DNA of 64,000 nucleotides from an uncultured Pedobacter sp. (GTDB lineage Bacteria > Bacteroidota > Bacteroidia > Sphingobacteriales > Sphingobacteriaceae), in contig NZ_CAJYOJ010000073.1 in assembly GCF_913776295.1 (NCBI RefSeq), positions 1 to 64,000 of the forward strand, in the 5' to 3' direction. The translations under genes and the position numbers were made by a program. Under the pieces are notes generated by a model. The model did no database searches. It was not told the origin of the DNA and saw only the letters and a program-made list of their open reading frames with translations. Positions 18,388-26,852 of the stretch are shown here, piece by piece. Position 1 is the first letter of the stretch; the number at the start of each line of letters is the position of its first letter.

Positions 18388-19173
18388 TTAACGGGTCGAG
18401 AAAAAACTGATATAGATCCAAAGCCCTGCATAAAATAACAGTGCGATGCCGAAAAGTATAGCCATTACCAGCCCCATTTGTTTCCAAAAACTCATTTTCT
18501 TTTTTTCTACTCCAAACTCATCCGGAAAGTAGCTGCCCTTAATTAATGCTGCTGCAACTGTGACCATGATGATGACAATAACCCAGCGTATCCGATGAAT
18601 CATATCTTTAAAATGAAGCCAGCGCGCAACTGTTTTTTCGGCAAGCGTGTTGTTCACAGCGGTTACATATTCTCCCATATCTGAATCACCTATTTTCATA
18701 TCAAGCTGCTTTTTATCCTTTAGATAAAAAAAAGCATATGGCCTTGCTTCCATTTTTATTACATTTCCATTCCTTAATATGGTTACTTCGGTGTGGTCAA
18801 AACCTAGTTTGCGTTTAAATACTTTGCGTACCTGGATTACCTTTACTTGCACAATGGCCTGATCTTTAACGGTCGCACTCCAAAGCAGTTTGCTTTGTAT
18901 AACCATGTACTCAGTTGCAAAAGTTAACAGAACACCATATGCCAGCAGATAGCCTAAGAAACCATACCATTTGGCCTTTTCTACAAATCCGGTTCTTAAT
19001 GCAGCATATATTGCAACCGGGGAAACACCAATTGCCACCCATTTTACCAGGCCGGACAATACTTTGATTTCGGTCATTTCAAACGTCAAACGGGAGGCCA
19101 GGTAGATAAATAGCCAGATACTGAAGTAGGTAATAATGACCGTAGTTTCCAATTTGCTGAGTTTATGTTCCAT
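18388..19173 (-). CDS. Hypothetical polytopic membrane protein
   Basis: This 261-residue protein has about five hydrophobic segments: two near the N-terminus, one near residue 80, and two in the C-terminal third. Between the third and fourth is a roughly 100-residue soluble domain with beta character (KVIQVRKVFKRKLGFDHTEVTILRNG). This layout resembles DUF3592-like membrane proteins but I cannot name the family. It is convergent with the HxlR gene (16-nt gap). Confidence 0.6.
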   Translation of the reverse strand: MEHKLSKLETTVIITYFSIWLFIYLASRLTFEMTEIKVLSGLVKWVAIGVSPVAIYAALRTGFVEKAKWYGFLGYLLAYGVLLTFATEYMVIQSKLLWSATVKDQAIVQVKVIQVRKVFKRKLGFDHTEVTILRNGNVIKMEARPYAFFYLKDKKQLDMKIGDSDMGEYVTAVNNTLAEKTVARWLHFKDMIHRIRWVIVIIMVTVAAALIKGSYFPDEFGVEKKKMSFWKQMGLVMAILFGIALLFYAGLWIYISFFSTR

Positions 19174-19332
19174 GTAGTTCAGTTCCTGTAAGGGTATTGA
19201 TTAGTGGTTTATGGGACATCCAATATCCTTATTAATAACAATTCACAGACCAGCATTTAGGAAAAATAATAAAATTCAACCTCTTTTTTTAAGATTCGGT
19301 GTATACTTTATAAATGCGAAGATAAATTAATA

Positions 19333-20085
19333 TTATTTGTTCCAATTGGAAGATGGATCACCATATTTTCTTTTTAGATGATAGTACCTGAATAACAAGC
19401 CGTCGTACCATAAGGCGCCAAGCAGTAAAAGAACAGGCAGTAAGAGTATCTTCAACTGAAAATGCCAATATCCGAATCCACCGAGCATTCCGCCTAAAAA
19501 GAATCCACCAATGATCATTATTTTTAGAAAAATGCTTTTGTGAAGTGCTTTACGTACACCATTTTCTTTATAAAATAATAATTGAGAAAGGGCTATCCCG
19601 AGATCTGTAAAAAGTCCAGTTAAATGTGTTGTCCTTACCACCGACTGCGATACTTTTGTTACGAGTGCGTTCTGAAGACCCATTGCAAACAACAAAGCGG
19701 AAGCTATTATAGCCTGGTTCGAATTACCTGAAGCCGGAAATATGATTGATCCTATACTTATGGAGAAGATGATCGCAATCTCTAAAGATATGGGAATAAT
19801 GTAAGATTTGTGAGATTTGTATTTTGACGCATATTCTATAATGACACCTGAGACAAAAGCCCCTGATAAAAAAAACAGAATATAACAAAGAAAGGTGAAA
19901 GCTGTACTATAATGGTTAAGGAGCAGCTGTTCCGCGAAAAAGGCAAAATGTCCGGTCAGATTAGTGGTTAAAGTATGTACCGACAAAACTCCCGAGATAT
20001 TCACAATCCCCGCCACCGTAGATAATATGGAGGCTAGCTTTAAGTTATGGGCGTATGTTCGCCCTTTCCCTTTGTGTCTGAACAT
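19333..20085 (-). CDS. YoaK-like DUF1275 membrane protein
   Basis: This 250-residue protein has six to seven membrane segments and the DUF1275 start: STVAGIVNISGVLSVHTLTTNLTGHFAFFAEQL, then MGLQNALVTKVSQSVVRTTHLTGLFTDLG. Both are diagnostic repeats of the YoaK family, whose transport role is not settled. It is a single gene with gaps on both sides. Confidence 0.88.
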   Translation of the reverse strand: MFRHKGKGRTYAHNLKLASILSTVAGIVNISGVLSVHTLTTNLTGHFAFFAEQLLLNHYSTAFTFLCYILFFLSGAFVSGVIIEYASKYKSHKSYIIPISLEIAIIFSISIGSIIFPASGNSNQAIIASALLFAMGLQNALVTKVSQSVVRTTHLTGLFTDLGIALSQLLFYKENGVRKALHKSIFLKIMIIGGFFLGGMLGGFGYWHFQLKILLLPVLLLLGALWYDGLLFRYYHLKRKYGDPSSNWNK

Positions 20086-20475
20086 TGGATTTTTTCTTCG
20101 AATTTACGAATTCAAACATAACTGTATATGCAATATCATTTTCAAAAAGGTATTGCGACTCATCAATGTATGGGGCTAAATCGTCTTATTCCAGCGTCAT
20201 CCGCAGAACACTATCTTTTTCCGATGCTTCTCCAAAGTTTTAACTTGTGAGAGGAACTGATTACACCGGTTACAAAGACCGTCATTTCTTTTTCTACAGA
20301 CCAATCTGTAATTTAGTACGGATGTTATAGTTATTCTGATAGCAAGGATAGGGTAAGATATTTATTTATAGGATACAATTTACATCAATATTGTTCAGCA
20401 ATGGGTGTTCAAATTATCTGATTGATCAGATTACTTCTCGAATCTTGTAGTTTTAAATTATACCATATTTAATCA
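20086..20475. other. Intergenic region
   Basis: About 390 nt between the divergent DUF1275 and AraC genes. It must contain both promoters; no RNA gene, repeat or hidden coding frame is seen. Confidence 0.4.
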
Positions 20476-21240
20476 ATGAACGCGGCAACAAATCATTTAG
20501 AATATCTGTCTCTTAAACCCGCTTATGCACTTACGGATTTCGTGGAAAGCATCTGGATGATGAAGTATTATGCGGATGAGGCAGCAGAAAGCATCATTGT
20601 TCCGGATGGAAAAATAGATGTAGCCCTGCTGGCGGTGAAAAACGGCAGTTTTGAGATGTTTATATCTGGTATATTTACCGGTCCGATCATCAAACCGCCA
20701 TTTCCTAAATCAACGATGTTTGTCATCAGTTTTCACCCCGTAGCAGCGGAATATATTTTTAAACAGTCTTTTGCAGATTTAAAAAACGCGAGGAAGAAAC
20801 TTACCGCCGGTTATTGGGGATTTTGCAAAGATGATCTTGTGGATTTTGATCAATTTTACAGAAAAGCCTGCGAAATTATTGCTGTACAACTTGAAAAGGA
20901 AATCGATGGACGAAAAAAGAAATTGTTTGAGTTGATTTATCTATCAAAGGGAACTACTACAGTAAAAGAACTGTCAGAACAAGTGGGGTGGAGCAGCAGG
21001 CAGATAAACCGATATTTCAACAATTGGCTAGGGGTATCATTAAAATCATATCTCAACATCATCCGTTTTTCAAATTCACTGAAACAGCTGAAAAACGGTG
21101 ATTTCTATCCTGAACTGAATTATGGAGATCAGTCTCATTTTATCCGCGAGGTAAAGAAATTCTCAGGCGTAAAACCTACAATTTTAAATAAAAACAAAAA
21201 CGACCGATTTATTCAATTGAGCATGATGCCTGAAGATTAA
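20476..21240 (+). CDS. AraC-family transcriptional regulator with DUF6597-type N-terminus
   Basis: This 254-residue protein has an N-terminal sensing domain of the DUF6597 type (LSLKPAYALTDFVESIWMM, VPDGKIDVALL) and a C-terminal AraC double helix-turn-helix (TVKELSEQVGWSSRQINRYFNNWLG, GDQSHFIREVKKFSGVKP). The stop is 31 nt before the start of the broken VOC gene, so the two form a unit in which the regulator and a metal-dependent small-molecule enzyme were linked. Confidence 0.9.
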   Translation: MNAATNHLEYLSLKPAYALTDFVESIWMMKYYADEAAESIIVPDGKIDVALLAVKNGSFEMFISGIFTGPIIKPPFPKSTMFVISFHPVAAEYIFKQSFADLKNARKKLTAGYWGFCKDDLVDFDQFYRKACEIIAVQLEKEIDGRKKKLFELIYLSKGTTTVKELSEQVGWSSRQINRYFNNWLGVSLKSYLNIIRFSNSLKQLKNGDFYPELNYGDQSHFIREVKKFSGVKPTILNKNKNDRFIQLSMMPED

Positions 21241-21270
21241 TTTTGTTTGGTGAATCAAACAGGAAATACG

Positions 21271-21656
21271 ATGAGTTTAAATCATATCAATTTGGTGGTG
21301 AAAGACGTAGATAAAGCCGTAAGCTTATTTGCAGGCTATTTAGGATTTAATTTAATAACAAACCGCAACAGTAAAATGGCAGTACTGGAAAACACCCGTC
21401 ATTTTGTAATGGTTATTGGGGACAGGTACTAAACAAGAAAAGCGATATGCCGGAATACCCGGAAAATTTCCATATCGGATTTTATCAGGAGGATCAGGAA
21501 GCTATTTGGGATATTTATGGCAAACTAAAGGAGAAAGAGGGTCTGCGATTGGAAGCAGAACCTAAACAGATCAGAAATACGTTTGGGTTCTATTTTTATT
21601 TTGAAAATCTCATGATAGAGATCAGTTTGAATCCATTCAAAGAAAACGTTAATTAA
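21271..21656 (+). pseudogene. VOC/glyoxalase-family gene with single-base frameshift
   Basis: The start MSLNHINLVVKDVDKAVSLF is a typical VOC-family (glyoxalase/bleomycin-resistance) opening. The first frame stops at 21430-21432. The next frame continues with homologous sequence (KKSDMPEYPENFHIGF ... FYFYFENLMIEISL) to 21656. Adding one base in the GG run at about 21417-21421 would restore VIWG followed by a continuous VOC protein of about 128 residues. So it is a one-base deletion, real or from sequencing. Fragments alone would lack half of the metal site. It follows the AraC regulator. Confidence 0.75.
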
Positions 21657-21794
21657 CTTAATAACCATCAGGCGAGCTTATTTTTTTGCCGCCGGGTGTT
21701 TAAATTATACCCTTAATGGCTGCATATTATAATTATCAGACTTTGGAAAAAGCTCTTATGCGCTGTGCGATCCGGATCAAGAAGTAGTTACGGC

Positions 21795-21838
21795 AAAAAA
21801 AACCGGGATTTAAAATGTTGAAATTCTAAATCCCGGTT
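21795..21838 (-). terminator. Intrinsic terminator downstream of tRNA-Leu
   Basis: A perfect 12-bp stem (21801-21812 with 21827-21838) with a 14-nt loop, followed on the minus strand by eight T (A tract 21795-21802). It begins two nucleotides after the tRNA 3' end. Confidence 0.9.
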
Positions 21839-21840
21839 AG

Positions 21841-21920
21841 TACCCGGAGCCGGAGTCGAACCGGCACGGTTTCCCACAGGTGTTTGAGACCAGCGCGTCT
21901 ACCAATTCCGCCATCCGGGC
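21841..21920 (-). tRNA. tRNA-Leu (anticodon CAA)
   Basis: The minus strand starting at 21920 folds as a class II tRNA: 7-bp acceptor stem with one G-U closing pair, D arm with GGTAGAC, anticodon loop CTCAAAC giving CAA (reads UUG), an 11-nt variable arm and T loop TTCGACT. CCA is not encoded. The anticodon stem has a T-T mismatch at its second pair. Length is 80 nt. A terminator follows at once, so it is a single-gene transcript. Confidence 0.93.
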
Positions 21921-21999
21921 ATTCGTGTTGGACGGGGTTGCAAATGTAGAAATTGAAAATTAAAATCCAAAAATTATTTTTAATTAATTCTTAACTCAT

Positions 22000-22311
22000 T
22001 TATTGTACGCCATTTATATTTTCAGGACGCTCATCTTTTAGCTTTCGATCTACAATAAATGGAGCAAATGGCAACAAGGAAGCCAAAAAAATTAAAGCTG
22101 CTTTACCAAACTTCCATTTCTGCTCCTGCCAGGCTAAAACCAATGTAGCGGCATATAACACAAATAATAAGCCATGGGCCCACCCTGTATATTTTACATA
22201 CAAAGGAAGGTTGGCAAAGTATTTTAAAGGCATCGCTACGAATAATAAAAGCAGGTACGATATTCCTTCTGCTACGGCCACTTTACGAAAAATGGAAAGG
22301 GAACTGTTCAT
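22000..22311 (-). CDS. DUF3817 membrane protein
   Basis: This 103-residue protein has three hydrophobic segments and the DUF3817 pattern: FRKVAVAEGISYLLLLF, MPLKYFANLPLYVKYTGWAHGLLFVLY and a basic C-terminus after LLPFAPFIVDRKL. The family also forms part of some transporters, but its own role is unknown. It is a single gene facing the tandem array. Confidence 0.9.
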   Translation of the reverse strand: MNSSLSIFRKVAVAEGISYLLLLFVAMPLKYFANLPLYVKYTGWAHGLLFVLYAATLVLAWQEQKWKFGKAALIFLASLLPFAPFIVDRKLKDERPENINGVQ

Positions 22312-22397
22312 TGATCTGATTGTTTGCTCCGAAAGTATAACAAAGCCTTTGTCTAACCAAAACTAAAAAATGATTTTACAATAGAGTGTTTTAAAAG

Positions 22398-22440
22398 GTG
22401 GAAGGTTTTAGGTGGAAGGTTTAGGGTTTAGGCGATCGCA
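22398..22440. repeat. AGGTGGAAGG-type purine-rich repeat
   Basis: A short run of GGTGGAAGGTTTAGG-like units. It is one of several such tracts next to genes in this window (30960-31035, 51002-51040, 54453-54492, 55528-55565). Confidence 0.5.
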
Positions 22441-22481
22441 ATTACAAAACTCGGTTAAGTATCCACTCTATCCCTATTAAT

Positions 22482-23160
22482 CACAGAGGGCAACGAGCGC
22501 AAACACAAAGAACATGGCGTTTCTCATTGAGTTATGGCAACATATTATCGGACTTCGGACATCCGACTTTTCCAACCCATCGCGTTTTTTACCACAGAGC
22601 GTACCGAGTGAAGGCGCAGAGAACGCGGAGCCGCTCATCAGCCTATTACAACATATCTTCGGACTTCGGACCCCCGACATCCGACTTTTCCAACCCATCT
22701 CGTTTTTTTTACCACAGAGCGCACCGAGTGAAGGCGCAGAGAACGCGGAGCCCCTCATCAGCCTATTAAAACATATCTTCGGACTTCGGACCCCCGACAT
22801 CCGACTTTTCCAACCCATTATTGTTTTTTACCACAGAGCGCACCGAGTGAAGGCGCAGAGAACGCGGAGCCCCTCATCAGCCTATTACAACATGTCTTCG
22901 GACTTCGGACATCCGACTTTTCCAACCCATCGCGTTTTTTACCACAGAGCGCAACGAGTGAAGGCGCAGAGAACGCCGAGCTCCTCATCAGCCTATTACA
23001 ACATATCTTCGGACTTCGGCCCCCCGACATCCGACTTTTCCAACCCATCTTGTTTTTTACCACAGCGCGCACCGAGTGAAGGCGCAAAGCGCACGGAGGT
23101 ATCATTCAGTTATGACGAAATATCTTCTGACTCCGGACCTCAGACCTCCGACTCAAAACT
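22482..23160. repeat. Tandem array of six 111-120 bp units
   Basis: Units start at 22482, 22593, 22713, 22832, 22943 and 23061, each with a CACAGAGCGCACCGAGTGAA-like head. A conserved CTCATCAGCCTATTA middle leads to a hairpin-prone GGACTTCGGA..TCCGAC tail and a T run. Units 2-5 are nearly identical, while the first and last are decayed. The two lengths come from an 8-bp insert in the tail of units 2, 3 and 5. Open frames run through both strands only because the unit is nearly a multiple of three and lacks stops. There are no spacers, so this is not a CRISPR. Confidence 0.9.
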
Positions 23161-23186
23161 AATCTTCCCCTTCTATATAACTATGA

Positions 23187-23720
23187 TTAAGCCAATTTCT
23201 CTCTGATGCGGTCGATATACTTCTGACGATAAAAATTATCCTTTATAGCAGGTAACAAAGCCTCAGAGTCTTTTGGGTTACTGTCGAATTGCTTCGTCAG
23301 ATCCTGTAACTCGCTAGTTAAATCCCTTTCTATGGCCTCAACATCAAGTTTTACCTGCGCACTCTTTTCTGCATCGGGCTCAAACTCCAGATCCATTAAA
23401 GCCTCATTGATATCCATCATTTCCATCAAGAAAGATTGTGGCAGCTGATAGGCTTCATCAGCTTCTACAATACCTTTCAGTTCCAATACATATTTTAATC
23501 GTTTCTTAGCATTGCTTAGCGTCTGGTAAGCTTTATTGTTCAATGTCGACAGATCCAGTACTTCCTGCTGCTTTTCTTCGCTTTCATTGGCGTAAAAATC
23601 GGGATGAAACTGCTTGCTAAGCGCATAAAATTTGGCTTTTACTGCATCTTGATCTGGATAAAACTGAACCGGTAATTCGTAAAAATCGAAATAATTAGTA
23701 TCTGATGCTGCTACACTCAT
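23187..23720 (-). CDS. hscB: Fe-S cluster co-chaperone HscB
   Basis: This 177-residue J-domain protein has the HPD motif (ALSKQFHPDFY) and the C-terminal helical domain (LPQSFLMEMMDINEALMDL) that binds the scaffold IscU. It hands the scaffold to an Hsp70 for transfer of iron-sulfur clusters. The length fits HscB rather than DnaJ. It stands alone here, without other isc genes, between the tandem array and the rseP terminator. Confidence 0.9.
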   Translation of the reverse strand: MSVAASDTNYFDFYELPVQFYPDQDAVKAKFYALSKQFHPDFYANESEEKQQEVLDLSTLNNKAYQTLSNAKKRLKYVLELKGIVEADEAYQLPQSFLMEMMDINEALMDLEFEPDAEKSAQVKLDVEAIERDLTSELQDLTKQFDSNPKDSEALLPAIKDNFYRQKYIDRIREKLA

Positions 23721-23734
23721 GATGTATGTTAAAT

Positions 23735-23783
23735 TAAAAAACCGCAGATGTACTGATCAGCTTTATGATCTGCACATCTGCGG
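23735..23783 (-). terminator. Terminator of the dxr-rseP transcript
   Basis: A 10-bp stem (23742-23751 with 23774-23783), followed on the minus strand by a T run (A tract 23735-23741). It lies 20 nt past the rseP stop. Confidence 0.85.
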
Positions 23784-23802
23784 CAATAATATAAATTTGG
23801 TT

Positions 23803-25191
23803 TTACTTACCGAAAGACTTTAAAATATCATTGCCAAAGGCAAACACCATTAAACAGATCAGGATAACAAAACCCACAATCTGAGCCCTTTCAAGTACCT
23901 TTTCGCTTACAGGCTTACGCTGTACCATTTCGATCAAAAGGAAAACCACATGACCTCCGTCTAAGCCTGGGATAGGTAATAAATTCATAAATGCCAAAGC
24001 CATGGAGATCAAGCCTGTAAGCGTCCAGAATTTAACCCAGTCGAAAGTACTGCCATATACCTTGGCAATACCAATCGGACTGCTGATATTACGCGCGCTC
24101 AATTTGCCGGTAATCATTTTTCCGATACCTTTCGCGTTGTCTACAAAAGTACTCCAGGCCATATTGGCGCCTACAGGAAGCGATTCGATAAAGCCAAAAT
24201 CTACATGTGCAGTTTCAGGCATTTTCAGGTTCGGGATAATTCCGATCGTTCCCTCTTTACTCACCTTAAGATTGAATGTAATTTCTTTCCCCTTCCGCAA
24301 GGCTTTAACTGTAATAGGTTTTGACTTATTTGCAGAAACCTCTTCTTTAAACTGATCGAAAAAAGTGATCTGTTTGCCATTAACCGATAAAATACTATCA
24401 CCAGGTTTAATGCCAGCTGTATAAGCCGGATATACCGGTTTCTCGAACTTTTTGCCAAATAGATTACCAAAAAATGATGGCCTATCTGCATTTTCATCAG
24501 GTGCACTTACCTTTCCCACACGCTCCATAACATATCGTGGAGAGATAAAATTTTCTTTGTCGTTTTTTGATATTTTATTCAGAATGGTATCCGGCACCGA
24601 AACATAAAGCGTTTTATTGTCTCTTAAAATAGTTAATTGTGCTCCATCAAACAAGACTTTGCTGGATATCGCATCTTCAAAGCGGATTAGTTTATTGCCA
24701 TTGATGGCCAAAATCCTGTCTCCGTTTTTCAAACCGATTTCCTTGCCGATTATCCCTACAGAAATACCATCATTGAGTTTACTGTTAACGGTATAATTTT
24801 GCCCGATGTTGAAGGTTAACATCCAGAAGATGAAAATACCAACAATAACATTAACAATAATCCCCCCTAGCATGACGATTAAACGTTGCCAGGCTGGTTT
24901 AGACCGGAATTCCCAGGGCTGTGCAGGTTGTGCCATTTGCTCGGTATCCATACTTTCATCAATCATCCCTGCAATCTTCACATAACCGCCAAGTGGCAAC
25001 CATCCCACCCCATATTCAACATCGCCTTTTTTGAAGCTAAAAAGTTTGAAACCCCAGGCATCAAAAAATAAATAAAACTTTTCTACTTTAATACCAAATG
25101 CCCTGGCTGCCAAGAAATGTCCTAATTCGTGTAATATTACCAATAAAGACAATCCGAGCAGCAGTTGCCCCGCCATAATCAATCCGTTCAT
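23803..25191 (-). CDS. rseP: RIP zinc metalloprotease RseP
   Basis: This 462-residue site-2 protease has zinc site HELGH at residues 21-25 in the first membrane segment, two PDZ-type regions in the middle and the second metal-ligand segment LLPIPGLDGGHV near the C-terminus. Four membrane spans are expected. It cuts membrane-anchored anti-sigma factors or remnant signal peptides in the inner membrane. It follows dxr with 28 nt, a common pairing in Bacteroidota. Confidence 0.95.
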   Translation of the reverse strand: MNGLIMAGQLLLGLSLLVILHELGHFLAARAFGIKVEKFYLFFDAWGFKLFSFKKGDVEYGVGWLPLGGYVKIAGMIDESMDTEQMAQPAQPWEFRSKPAWQRLIVMLGGIIVNVIVGIFIFWMLTFNIGQNYTVNSKLNDGISVGIIGKEIGLKNGDRILAINGNKLIRFEDAISSKVLFDGAQLTILRDNKTLYVSVPDTILNKISKNDKENFISPRYVMERVGKVSAPDENADRPSFFGNLFGKKFEKPVYPAYTAGIKPGDSILSVNGKQITFFDQFKEEVSANKSKPITVKALRKGKEITFNLKVSKEGTIGIIPNLKMPETAHVDFGFIESLPVGANMAWSTFVDNAKGIGKMITGKLSARNISSPIGIAKVYGSTFDWVKFWTLTGLISMALAFMNLLPIPGLDGGHVVFLLIEMVQRKPVSEKVLERAQIVGFVILICLMVFAFGNDILKSFGK

Positions 25192-25219
25192 ATTCTCTTA
25201 TAAAATTTTATGTTAGATG

Positions 25220-26380
25220 TTAAACTTTACTTTTTGTTACCAATCTGCCGGCTAAGATACGGCTATGTTTGTCAGTTTCTAAAAAATCATTCAATTGTGG
25301 TTTTTCAACAAAACCGATTTCTTCCATACACTGTTCGATCACCTCACTCATCTGCAAGAAACCAATTTTATCTTCCAAAAATGCCGCAACCACAATTTCG
25401 TTCGCTGCATTTAAAATACAGGGCATGTTTCCTCCCCTCCGTAAAGCACTAAATGCAAGGTCCAGATTTCTGAATGTTACAAGATCTGCCTTTTCGAAAC
25501 TGAAAGTCGGGTAATCTAAGAAGTTAAAACGTTTAAAATTGTTTTTTAGCCTATCGGGATAATTTAAAGCATATTGGATCGGCAGTTTCATATCCGGAAC
25601 ACCCAGCTGGGCCTTCATAGAACCATCGGTAAACTGAACAATGGAGTGAATGATCGATTGAGGATGAACAATCACATCAATCTGATCTACCTCCAGGTTA
25701 AATAACCATTTGGCCTCGATTACCTCCAAACCTTTATTCATTAAAGACGCCGAATCGATCGTTATTTTTGCCCCCATTACCCAGTTGGGGTGTTTTAATG
25801 CCTGCTCTTTTTTTATGGTTGATAAGAAATCTTTTGTTTTGCCTAAAAATGGTCCGCCCGATGCCGTTAAATAAATTTTCTCAATCTCATTTTGCTCCTC
25901 GCCGACCAGACATTGAAATATGGCAGAGTGCTCGGAATCAACCGGTAAAATTTTCACCTGGTGTTCAGTGGCCAGTTGCGTAATCAGTTCGCCTGCAACA
26001 ACCAAAGTTTCTTTGTTGGCCAAAGCAATGTTTTTTCCCGCTTTTATCGCGGCAATAGTTGGTTTTAGTCCCACCGAGCCCATTAATGCGGTAAGTACCA
26101 CATCGCTATCAGTGTAGGCCGCAGCTTCTGATAAAGCAGTTTCGCCAGCCAAAACTTTTATATCAAGTCCAAACAAGGCCGCTTTAACTTCGTTGTATTT
26201 GCTTTCATCACAGATTACCACCATTTCCGGCTTAAATTCCTTCGCTTGTTGAATAAGTAATGTAGCATTCTTCAGTGCAGATAACACAGCCACCTTAAAA
26301 ACTCCGGGATGGTCCCTAACCACTTCCAGTGCTTGTGTACCTATACTTCCTGTTGAACCTAATATGGTTATTCTTTTCAA
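25220..26380 (-). CDS. dxr: 1-deoxy-D-xylulose 5-phosphate reductoisomerase
   Basis: This 386-residue protein has the NADPH-binding start ITILGSTGSIGTQ, the LANKETLVVAG motif, the metal/substrate segment PVDSEHSAIFQCL and TASGGPF, and MNKGLEVIEA. These are the standard Dxr motifs. It makes 2-C-methylerythritol 4-phosphate in the non-mevalonate isoprenoid pathway. It lies upstream of rseP in one operon. Confidence 0.97.
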   Translation of the reverse strand: MKRITILGSTGSIGTQALEVVRDHPGVFKVAVLSALKNATLLIQQAKEFKPEMVVICDESKYNEVKAALFGLDIKVLAGETALSEAAAYTDSDVVLTALMGSVGLKPTIAAIKAGKNIALANKETLVVAGELITQLATEHQVKILPVDSEHSAIFQCLVGEEQNEIEKIYLTASGGPFLGKTKDFLSTIKKEQALKHPNWVMGAKITIDSASLMNKGLEVIEAKWLFNLEVDQIDVIVHPQSIIHSIVQFTDGSMKAQLGVPDMKLPIQYALNYPDRLKNNFKRFNFLDYPTFSFEKADLVTFRNLDLAFSALRRGGNMPCILNAANEIVVAAFLEDKIGFLQMSEVIEQCMEEIGFVEKPQLNDFLETDKHSRILAGRLVTKSKV

Positions 26381-26852
26381 ATCGTTTTAATATCGTTACA
26401 GTCACCGTGGTTCGTGTCCTAAAGAACCATGGCGATCAGTTATTCTTTTCAAATTATTTAATACCTGCTTAAATCAATTAAGCTTTATTCTATTTCCGCC
26501 ATGGTTTGTGTCCTCATGAACCATTATAGTTTCGTTTCGTGACGACACGAACCGAGGCGGTATTTATTCATTTTATCAACGCCTATTTCTGTCATTCTGA
26601 AGGCAGTAAAGAATCTTTAACCAGCCCGCTTAATAGCCATGGTTGGTGTCTTCACGAACCATTCTCGCTTTTCGTTCCATCAAAACATGAACCGATACCT
26701 AAATCTTTTTAAACAGATTTAGCTTCGCTGAGCCTTCTTGTTCTCGACTGTATTGCATTCGAAATGACAATCTATTTTAAGTTATTATTACCAAAAGATT
26801 GCCAGCCTGTTGCCGGCAGGCTTCGTCGTTCCTCCTCGCAATGACGGATTCT
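26381..26852. repeat. Gene-free repeat island with three copies of a palindromic element
   Basis: Copies of a CCATGGTTCGTGTCCTCA-like sequence lie at about 26404-26431, 26496-26560 and 26635-26700. The middle one is a clear inverted repeat (26496-26512 with 26544-26560, 14 of 17 matching). A further GTCATTCTGAA-type fragment lies at 26591 and a GATTGCC...CGCAATGAC element at 26798-26846. No coding frame is seen; this looks like an accumulation site for short non-autonomous repeats. Confidence 0.7.

Noticed and set aside
22482..23160. CRISPR array
   Set aside because: Units are directly joined, over 110 bp long, and have no variable spacers.
22514..23206. 230-residue frame through the tandem array, and frames on the other strand
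   Set aside because: The frame only exists because repeated units lack stops; residue make-up is repetitive without a domain and both strands are open.
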